DNA of 8,599 nt, from assembly GCA_964588795.1 (NCBI GenBank), contig CAZPQN010000056.1, positions 1-8,599 on the forward strand, in the 5' to 3' direction. Shown piece after piece: positions 1-5,545 of this stretch. The translations under genes were made by a program, and so were the position numbers. A model generated the notes under the pieces. The model worked only from the letters and a program-made list of their open reading frames with translations. It had not been told where the DNA came from and did no database searches. The stretch comes from CAZPQN01 sp964588795. Its GTDB lineage: Bacteria > Fidelibacterota > UBA2242. Each line of letters starts with the position of its first letter. Position 1 is the stretch's first letter.

Positions 1-10
1 CTGGAGCCGC

Positions 11-1759
11 TTAAAGCGCCTTCTGCATCCGTGCCCGGAACGCTTCCGGTTGCTCGAAACCGGTCAGGCGCAGAGCGGGCAATTCCTGGCCGTTCCTATC
101 AATGAATATGATAGACGGAACGCCTCGAATGTTGAATTGCTTCTTAAATTGCGCACCGGCAGGTGAACCCGCGCTGGTCAGGTCAATTTTGAACAATGCA
201 AAGTTCCGACTGAAGGCGACGACTTGCGGATCCGTGAAGGTTAGTTTATCGAGTTCTTTGCAGGGGATACACCAGTCGGCATAAAAATCCAAAATGATCG
301 GTCGTCCGTCTTGCAGAGCCGCCTCGAATTTTTGTGTCCCGAAATTTTCCCAGGCCATTTTTTCCGGGGCGTTCCCGAGCGGTCGGATCGACCAGACGCC
401 CACGATGATCGCCGCCAATGCCAGGCAATTTTTGAGCGTGGTGAAAATACGATTGGTCTGCCCATGCCGGTCAAAAAGAACGAGATAGACGCCGGCGATA
501 ATTAGAAAACCGGGCAGAGTCAGGGAGCGCAAGTTGCCGGGTAGCAGAGGATTCAGGAAATAGATGGCCATGCCGATCAGCGCCCAGCCGAAGATGGCGC
601 GTACGCCGACCATCCACTCGCCACTGCGCGGGAGTCGGTCCAATTTACTGGAGAAGAAGGCCAGGATTAAAAACGGCACACCCAAGCCGAGCGAGAGTGT
701 AAAAAAGAGCGCAAAACCGAGCACCGGTCGCCCGACGGTCGCTACGTAGGTCAGCAGACCAAGCACGAAAGGGCCGATGCAGGGCGCCGCCACAATACCC
801 ATCGTCAAACCCATGATCAATGCTCCGAAGTAACCACTCCGACTGTTTCCGGCTAAATTCATCAGAAAGTTGGGTGGATTGAATTCGTACAGACCGAACA
901 TGCTAAGGGCCAGCGTTACCATAATCAGTGCCAGCGCAATCAGGACGATAGGATTGGTCAGCAGGGTACCCAGGAGGCCGCCGGACAGGGCGGCTAAGGT
1001 GCCGAGCAGGGAATTGACCACGGCGATGCCAAGTACGTAAATCAAAGCTAATAAAAACCGTCGTCCGGTTTGGTTGGCGGTCTGTCCGCCGAAATAGCTC
1101 AGCGTAACCGGGATCAAGGGATAGACGCAGGGTGTCAGATTAAGTGCCAGACCGCCGAGAAAAATTAGCAGAAAGGTCAGCAGGTAGCCTTTCTCAATCA
1201 GGGTGGCGCCGACATCAAATCCCTTTGCGGATTCATTGGGCTGGGTCAGGAAATACTGTTCATGCTGAAAAACAGTGGGTGCGGCAGAATCCAGGATGGG
1301 AATATGCAGACTGACAGGCGTCGTGTCGGGCGCGAGACAGACATTGTCATTACAGCCCTGGTACGTGAGTAAGCCGCGCAATTCAATCGGATTCCGGGCA
1401 GCGGATGTTAAGCTACCGGTGAGGCGGATGATAAACTCGTTTTCATAGACGGCCAGAGGTGTCTCGGAGAAAGCGAATTTCTTGAGGATGGGTTCCGGAT
1501 AGGCGACCTGGAGCTGGCCGAGATTCGGATTGTTGATCAAGGTCAACTTAGTCGGGATTAAAAATTCATCGCTGGGCGCAGAGGAATTGACATGCCAGGG
1601 TTCCTGCAGTTTGACCACGATAGCGGCGCTGAAACTTTCATCAGCGTGCACACCGTTGGTGGCGAGGTAAGTTGCTACGGTCAGGATAGGTTCGGAATCT
1701 GGCTCGCTTAACCCGATGGCGCTTGTGGTCAGCAGTAAAAATATGATTTTCATCCGCAT
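11..1759 (-). CDS. dsbD: Thiol:disulfide interchange protein DsbD (cytochrome c biogenesis transmembrane family), 582 aa
   Basis: DsbD carries electrons from cytoplasmic thioredoxin across the inner membrane to periplasmic thiol proteins. All three classical domains are visible. After an N-terminal signal-like hydrophobic stretch (residues 4-18) comes a periplasmic alpha domain (about 20-155) with a cysteine pair, C136 and C141. The membrane beta domain (about 190-460) has multiple hydrophobic segments, with its redox cysteines in NLTPCVYP (C211) and AAPCIGP (C327). A C-terminal thioredoxin-like gamma domain has the motif WCIPC (C497, C500) and the cis-proline motif GVP (P548). Length is close to the 565-residue E. 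coli protein, so the gene appears intact and has every redox cysteine pair. I chose the ATG at 1759 because an AGGA Shine-Dalgarno (1767-1770) lies 7 nt upstream; a TTG at 1765 is the alternative. The stop is TAA. It is the last operon gene in view, and no terminator is visible in the 10 bases beyond it. Confidence 0.95.
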   Translation of the reverse strand: MRMKIIFLLLTTSAIGLSEPDSEPILTVATYLATNGVHADESFSAAIVVKLQEPWHVNSSAPSDEFLIPTKLTLINNPNLGQLQVAYPEPILKKFAFSETPLAVYENEFIIRLTGSLTSAARNPIELRGLLTYQGCNDNVCLAPDTTPVSLHIPILDSAAPTVFQHEQYFLTQPNESAKGFDVGATLIEKGYLLTFLLIFLGGLALNLTPCVYPLIPVTLSYFGGQTANQTGRRFLLALIYVLGIAVVNSLLGTLAALSGGLLGTLLTNPIVLIALALIMVTLALSMFGLYEFNPPNFLMNLAGNSRSGYFGALIMGLTMGIVAAPCIGPFVLGLLTYVATVGRPVLGFALFFTLSLGLGVPFLILAFFSSKLDRLPRSGEWMVGVRAIFGWALIGMAIYFLNPLLPGNLRSLTLPGFLIIAGVYLVLFDRHGQTNRIFTTLKNCLALAAIIVGVWSIRPLGNAPEKMAWENFGTQKFEAALQDGRPIILDFYADWCIPCKELDKLTFTDPQVVAFSRNFALFKIDLTSAGSPAGAQFKKQFNIRGVPSIIFIDRNGQELPALRLTGFEQPEAFRARMQKAL

Positions 1760-1765
1760 AGGCAA

Positions 1766-1773
1766 TTCCTTTT
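1766..1773 (-). promoter_or_regulatory. Ribosome binding site of dsbD, overlapping the downstream TAA of the patatin frame
   Basis: The minus strand reads AAAAGGAA here, with AGGA 7 nt before the ATG at 1759. It decides the dsbD start in favour of the ATG over the TTG at 1765, which would sit almost on top of this site. The site overlaps the TAA at 1774-1772 that ends the continued patatin frame. That tight stop/SD/start arrangement matches the compact spacing elsewhere in the operon and suggests the TAA was the ancestral end of the patatin gene. Confidence 0.7.
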
Positions 1774-1900
1774 ACATTCTATTGAAAACTGCAGAGTGCG
1801 TGTCTCCGTACTGGTCGAGTTTCCGCTGTATTTTGGGCAGTTGGCGGCGGGTTGCCCGGAGGCCGGCTTCGATGAACTCCTCGTAGCGCTGGAATTCGCT
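1772..1900 (-). other. In-frame continuation of the patatin gene beyond an amber codon (42 codons ending in TAA)
   Basis: Reading on in the patatin frame past the TAG at 1903-1901 gives 42 sense codons and then TAA at 1774-1772. The peptide begins SEFQRYEEFIEAGLRATRRQ and ends in SAVFNRM. It looks like a charged amphipathic helix, as seen at the C-termini of RssA-like patatins. Its codons are rich in G/C at third positions, like the neighbouring genes. With the amber codon read as an amino acid, the whole product would be 300 aa. Without this continuation there would be a 141-nt gap before dsbD, the longest gap in an otherwise closely packed operon. Seen: the open frame and spacing. Inferred: that it is, or was, translated. 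By analogy with RssA-like relatives, the lost residue may be tryptophan (TGG to TAG). Confidence 0.75.
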
Positions 1901-2674
1901 CTAGTGAGCGTCCTTTACCTCCGGATGAATTTGAATATCGGCTTGTTGCATTTGCAAATTAGCTAAGGCGATGCCATGGATGATGTCACTGCGCGTCAGG
2001 ATGTCAATGATATTCGGCTCGCTGAGCGGGCGCAGCCGATCGGCACTGACGTTGACCGCGATAATAAAGTTGGCACCCATCTGCCGGACTTCGCTGACCG
2101 GCACCGGACTGCTGACTGCTCCATCGCTGACGATTTTATGATCGAAAGCATGCGGGCTGATGAATCCGGGAATCGAGGAACTGTAGATGACGGCTTCCCG
2201 AATTGAACCGGAAGTCAGGTGCACGGTCGCGCCGGTATTCAGGTCGGTGGCCACCGCTCCGAAAGGGATTTGGGTGTCCTGAATATCGCCGTCGTCAATC
2301 AGTTCACTGATCGCTTCGCGCAGGCGTTCGGTTTTGATGATGCCGGTGCGTGACTGCGCGATATTGACGACGATCCGTTTGGCGACGACCTGCACGAAAT
2401 GGCCAAAAAACGACGGTTGTTGGTCGGTGTGGGGCATTAGCATTTTCATGCCTAAGCTGTCGAACTTTTCACTGCTCAGGAAGCGGATGAAGCGACGCGT
2501 GACGGCGCCGATGTCGGGATTCTGGGCATACATGGCGCCGACGACCGCTCCCATGGAAGTACCGGCCATCGCGTGCACCGGGATCTGCCCATCTTCTAGG
2601 ACTTTCAGGACGCCCAAGTGCGCCAGCCCGCGGGCGCCGCCGCTACCGAGTGCGATCCCGATCCTGGGCTTCAT
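1901..2674 (-). CDS. Patatin-like phospholipase, RssA family (257 aa to a possibly premature or recoded amber stop)
   Basis: Patatin-fold lipid acyl hydrolases use a Ser-Asp dyad. Visible motifs are the glycine-rich oxyanion hole GSGGARG (residues 10-16), the nucleophile elbow GTSMG (S40) and the catalytic aspartate in SDGA (D184). There is no signal peptide, so a cytoplasmic or inner-face location is likely, as for RssA; the natural substrate is unknown. The ATG overlaps the TGA of the upstream cyclophilin gene by 4 nt (2671-2674), suggesting coupled translation. The stop is TAG, the only TAG stop among the seven genes. The frame continues for 42 family-like codons to a TAA just before dsbD, so the 257-residue product probably lacks its natural C-terminus. 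The catalytic residues are all upstream of the break, so a shortened protein might still be active. It has no Omp85 barrel of its own, unlike PlpD-type patatins. Confidence 0.92.
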   Translation of the reverse strand: MKPRIGIALGSGGARGLAHLGVLKVLEDGQIPVHAMAGTSMGAVVGAMYAQNPDIGAVTRRFIRFLSSEKFDSLGMKMLMPHTDQQPSFFGHFVQVVAKRIVVNIAQSRTGIIKTERLREAISELIDDGDIQDTQIPFGAVATDLNTGATVHLTSGSIREAVIYSSSIPGFISPHAFDHKIVSDGAVSSPVPVSEVRQMGANFIIAVNVSADRLRPLSEPNIIDILTRSDIIHGIALANLQMQQADIQIHPEVKDAH

Positions 2675-3312
2675 TTGGCAAGTTTTTTCCGGTCGGTCAG
2701 ATAGACTTTGTTCATGACCACATCGGTCAGCGGACGGTCGCGTTTGTCGCGTTGGACGAAGGCTATTTTATCCACGACGTCCATGCCCTGGATGACTTTG
2801 CCGAAAACCGTGTAGCCGCTCCGGTCAAGGAAAGGCAGGTCTTTGAGGCAGATATAGAATTGACTGCCGCTGGAACGTTTTTCCGGATTGACTTGGTCAG
2901 GCAAACGGGCTGCCGCCAGGAAGCCGCGGATATGTTTCTGTCCGAATTCCGCCGGAATCGTATAACCCGGTCCGCCGGTGCCGTCATTGGTTGGATCATT
3001 ATCACGGCTGAGAATATCGCCGCCCTGAATCACAAACTCGGGAATCACGCGGTGAAAGGTTGTCCCGTTGTAATAGCCGGCCTTGACCAGTTTTTTAAAA
3101 TTCATCGCGTGCAGGGGCGTCGCCTTCCCAAATAATTCGACGACGATATTACCCAGGCTGGTTTCGATCACGACGACCTCATCGGCGCCAACCATTTCGT
3201 CCGGTAATTTCTGCACTTTTTGCTGGATGGCGGCGATGTCGTTCGAACTAAGCACCTGCGCCATCCCTGAGGCGGCGATTAAAAGCATCAGGATAATTGT
3301 CAATTGCTGCAT
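2671..3312 (-). CDS. Exported cyclophilin-type peptidyl-prolyl cis-trans isomerase (213 aa)
   Basis: This enzyme catalyses cis-trans isomerisation of X-Pro bonds during protein folding. An N-terminal signal peptide (residues 1-18, hydrophobic TIILMLLIAASG, likely cleavage after GMA) points to the periplasm, or to a membrane anchor if it is uncleaved. The cyclophilin domain covers about 45-208. It has the active-site segment FHRVI (86-90, catalytic R88), QGGD (96-99), GTGGPGY (111-117), PAEF (120-123) and SSGSQFYI (147-154). A short linker (about 20-44) separates signal and domain. The ATG at 3312 follows AAGGTG at good spacing. The gene ends in TGA overlapping the patatin ATG by 4 nt, and lies 41 nt after the hydrolase gene. 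Together with dsbD it suggests an envelope protein-folding role for the distal part of the operon. The family is certain; the clients are not known. Confidence 0.95.
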   Translation of the reverse strand: MQQLTIILMLLIAASGMAQVLSSNDIAAIQQKVQKLPDEMVGADEVVVIETSLGNIVVELFGKATPLHAMNFKKLVKAGYYNGTTFHRVIPEFVIQGGDILSRDNDPTNDGTGGPGYTIPAEFGQKHIRGFLAAARLPDQVNPEKRSSGSQFYICLKDLPFLDRSGYTVFGKVIQGMDVVDKIAFVQRDKRDRPLTDVVMNKVYLTDRKKLAK

Positions 3313-3315
3313 AAT

Positions 3316-3322
3316 TCACCTT
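3316..3322 (-). promoter_or_regulatory. Ribosome binding site of the cyclophilin gene
   Basis: The minus strand reads AAGGTGA just before the ATG at 3312, a near-consensus Shine-Dalgarno. It fixes the start directly upstream of a good signal peptide. The 41-nt gap to the preceding stop (3313-3353) shows no clear hairpin terminator, so continued transcription from upstream is likely. Confidence 0.6.
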
Positions 3323-3353
3323 TTGTATTTTTGGGGTTAAATGATTCATCGGG

Positions 3354-4121
3354 TCAGAATTCGATGACACGCGTCGGTTGATATTGATTGGCGATTTCGA
3401 TTTGAAACTGGCGGGCGGGAGCAAACCGGTTGAACGTGTCCAGGACGATTTCCGGATGGTTGTTGATTTCGCTCAGATGACCGAGCACCAGGTATTGCAG
3501 GCGACCGTTCAGATTGAGCCGGCTGAAAAGTTCTAACGATTGCTCGTTGGACAGATGTCCGACCCGGCTTTTAATGCGTTGCTTGGTAGGCAGGGGATAG
3601 GGCCCGTTAATCAGCATCGTCAAATCGTGATTAGCCTCTAATAGCAGCAAATCTAAATTCGCAATCTGCTGGAGGACGGATTCGGTGACACTGCCGAGAT
3701 CGGTGATGACCGCCAGCCGCTGACCGGCGGATTCGATAGTGAGGCCAATGGGATCAAGGGCATCGTGTGGTATGTGGAAAGTTTTTATCTTGAGATCGTC
3801 GATTGGCAGGATATCGCCGGTCGTGAAGGTGTGCACCGCCACTTTGTGCAACAGCTGCGCATCTACTCCGGAGAAAGTGCGTTCGGTCAGGTACACGGGT
3901 ATGTGAAAATGGCGGGCGAATACGCCGATGCCTTTGATATGATCGGAATGCTCGTGCGTGACGATTATCGCGCCGACATTTTCCGGGGTGACACCGGCCT
4001 GTGCCATGCGCATCAGCAGGTTCTTCAGGCTGAAACCCTGGTCAATCAGGATTCCTTTTTGATGCTGGCGCACAAAAGTGCAATTGCCTTTACTGCCGCT
4101 GCCTAAGTTGCAGAAAATCAT
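3354..4121 (-). CDS. MBL-fold metallo-hydrolase, YycJ/WalJ-like (255 aa)
   Basis: This is a metallo-beta-lactamase-fold hydrolase that most resembles YycJ/WalJ, a group linked to nuclease activity and genome maintenance in Firmicutes. It opens with the typical MIFCNLGSGSKGNCTFV. The metal-binding motif THEHSDH lies at residues 55-61, followed by TDLG (D141), the family-typical LLLEANHD (159-166), GHLSN (H189) and GHLSEINNHPE (H215 onward). No signal peptide is present, so it is cytoplasmic. I chose the ATG at 4121, not one further upstream at 4178, because it places the family-typical N-terminus at residue 1, gives the ATGA overlap with the pyrE stop (4118-4121), and has AGGGA a few bases upstream. 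The stop is TGA. Subfamily assignment is by motif resemblance; substrate (DNA, RNA or small molecule) is not shown by the sequence. Confidence 0.92.
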   Translation of the reverse strand: MIFCNLGSGSKGNCTFVRQHQKGILIDQGFSLKNLLMRMAQAGVTPENVGAIIVTHEHSDHIKGIGVFARHFHIPVYLTERTFSGVDAQLLHKVAVHTFTTGDILPIDDLKIKTFHIPHDALDPIGLTIESAGQRLAVITDLGSVTESVLQQIANLDLLLLEANHDLTMLINGPYPLPTKQRIKSRVGHLSNEQSLELFSRLNLNGRLQYLVLGHLSEINNHPEIVLDTFNRFAPARQFQIEIANQYQPTRVIEF

Positions 4122-4693
4122 TTTTTCCCTGAACGACCCCGGGTAGTCAGCGGTGTTCCGGCGGCGCAGAGCGGACAATCCTCCGGACGGTAAGCCGGAA
4201 TGGCCATCGCAATCAGAGCGAAAAAGGGAAAACCAAAATCCACTTTACCGCCGCTCCGGTCAATGATAACGCCGATGCCGGCAATTACGCCGCTATACTT
4301 TAACACCAGATCAATCAGTTCGAAGAGTGACCCGCCGGTGGTCAGGACATCGTCCACGATCAGCACGCGTTCACCGCTCTCGATGTTGAATCCCCGGCGC
4401 AGGGTGAGCTGGGTCTCTTCACGTTCGGCGAAAATACTGCGCGTCGCCAGTACCCGACCGACGCTGTGACTGATGACGATTCCGCCGGTGGCGGCGCCGA
4501 GGACGACGCTGGGTTTGGTGCTGGCGAAATGGTCAGCGATACCCTTGCACAGCGTGTCGCAGAGGAGCGGGAATTGTAACATTTTGAACTTCTCGACATA
4601 GGTATCGCTATGCAGGCCGGATGTCAGTAGAAAGTGCCCGTTGAGGACCGCGCCGCTTTCTTTGAGTATTTCGAGATACTGTTCTTTTTTCAT
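4118..4693 (-). CDS. pyrE: Orotate phosphoribosyltransferase (191 aa)
   Basis: PyrE joins orotate and PRPP to make orotidine 5'-monophosphate, the penultimate step of UMP synthesis in the cytoplasm. Visible features are the N-terminal GHFLLTSGLHSDTYVEK (19-35), the flexible catalytic loop region FAEREE (88-93) and the PRPP-binding signature VLIVDDVLTTGGS (110-122). A C-terminal CPLC (173-176) followed by GTPLTTRG is a known feature of one PyrE branch and might bind metal. Length is near the usual 180-215 residues. The start overlaps the pyrF stop (ATGA, 4690-4693) with GGGAG upstream, and its own TGA overlaps the next start. It therefore sits directly downstream of pyrF, whose product uses OMP, so both end steps of the pathway are made together. 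No attenuator or PyrR-type leader was seen in the operon. Confidence 0.96.
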   Translation of the reverse strand: MKKEQYLEILKESGAVLNGHFLLTSGLHSDTYVEKFKMLQFPLLCDTLCKGIADHFASTKPSVVLGAATGGIVISHSVGRVLATRSIFAEREETQLTLRRGFNIESGERVLIVDDVLTTGGSLFELIDLVLKYSGVIAGIGVIIDRSGGKVDFGFPFFALIAMAIPAYRPEDCPLCAAGTPLTTRGRSGKK

Positions 4694-5490
4694 GTTTCTC
4701 CCTGCGGATTAAAAAGTTGTCGGTATTCAATTGCCGCCTGCCGGACATTTTCCGGAAAGGTGCCGCCCTTGGGAAAAAGGATGGCGCGCGAAATATTAAT
4801 TAAACCCAACCCGCACTGCCGACAGGCGTGGACTGCGGCGGCGACTTCGCCGCCCTGCGAACCGATACCCGGAATTAAGAAAGGGATTTCCGGAAACATA
4901 CGCCGCACATCCAGCAGTTGCTCCGGTTTTGTGGCACCCATAACCAGCCCGAGATTGCGCCGACTGTTGAGGGTACGCACCAGTTCCGCCACTTTCAGGT
5001 AAACCGGGAATTCACCTCCGTGATCCTGAATCTCCCGTCCGGAGGGATTGGAGGTCACGCACAGGACAAAGGCGCCCTTCTGGTTATCTTCGATAAACGG
5101 CAGGATGCTTTCCGAACCTAAATAGGGGCTCAGAGTCACCGCCCGAAAGGGCAATTGTGATTGCAAAGCCCGGGCGTAGAAACGCGAACTGTTGCCGATG
5201 TCGCCCCGTTTGGCGTCACCGACAAGCAGAATATTGTCCGGCACTTCGCTCAGTAATTTTTCCAGTATCTGCCAGCCACGCCAGCCCCATAGCTCGAAAA
5301 AAGCCAGGTTGAATTTATAGGCGGGAGTCAGATCGGCGGTCGTCTGGATAATCTCCCGGACGAATCGGAAAACGCCATCTGCATCGCCGGTGAATCCGGC
5401 GGGTAATTTATCCGGGTCGGGATCAAGGCCGATACAGAGATAGGATTGTTTGGAGGCCAGGCTTGCGGTAAAGAAGTCAGCGTATTGCAT
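4690..5490 (-). CDS. pyrF: Orotidine 5'-phosphate decarboxylase, type 2 (266 aa)
   Basis: PyrF decarboxylates OMP to UMP, the final step of de novo pyrimidine synthesis. Evidence is the N-terminal CIGLDPD (19-25), AYKFN (57-61), the catalytic segment GDAKRGDIGNS (91-101; K94, D97), PGIGSQGG (207-214, phosphate loop) and INISRAI (231-237). The length and GLVMGAT (181-187) are typical of the longer type-2 group, not of the shorter E. coli type. I chose the ATG at 5490, which gives a normal family N-terminus, though no good Shine-Dalgarno precedes it. TTG codons at 5526 and 5529 would add 12-13 residues and have a GGTGGGA upstream, so the start is not settled. The stop overlaps the pyrE start by 4 nt. 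The gene lies about 55 nt after the outer-membrane protein gene (or about 16 nt if the TTG is used). Confidence 0.95.
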   Translation of the reverse strand: MQYADFFTASLASKQSYLCIGLDPDPDKLPAGFTGDADGVFRFVREIIQTTADLTPAYKFNLAFFELWGWRGWQILEKLLSEVPDNILLVGDAKRGDIGNSSRFYARALQSQLPFRAVTLSPYLGSESILPFIEDNQKGAFVLCVTSNPSGREIQDHGGEFPVYLKVAELVRTLNSRRNLGLVMGATKPEQLLDVRRMFPEIPFLIPGIGSQGGEVAAAVHACRQCGLGLINISRAILFPKGGTFPENVRQAAIEYRQLFNPQGET

Positions 5491-5545
5491 TGCGCGAAAA
5501 TTACTCGTTTTAGTGCGATTAAGCAACAAGTCCCACCGCCATTCA

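Noticed and set aside
2334..2717. Plus-strand open frame of 127 codons opposite the patatin gene
   Set aside because: Antisense shadow of the conserved patatin core; low-complexity peptide with no family resemblance.
2650..3135. Plus-strand open frame of 161 codons opposite the cyclophilin gene
   Set aside because: It lies antisense to a clear cyclophilin gene with signal peptide and all motifs; its product has no recognisable family and no good ribosome site.
4122..4178. Longer N-terminus for the MBL hydrolase starting at 4178
   Set aside because: The extra 19 residues precede the family-typical MIFCNLGSGS start and would overlap pyrE by 61 nt; the ATG at 4121 has the coupled ATGA overlap and an AGGGA site.
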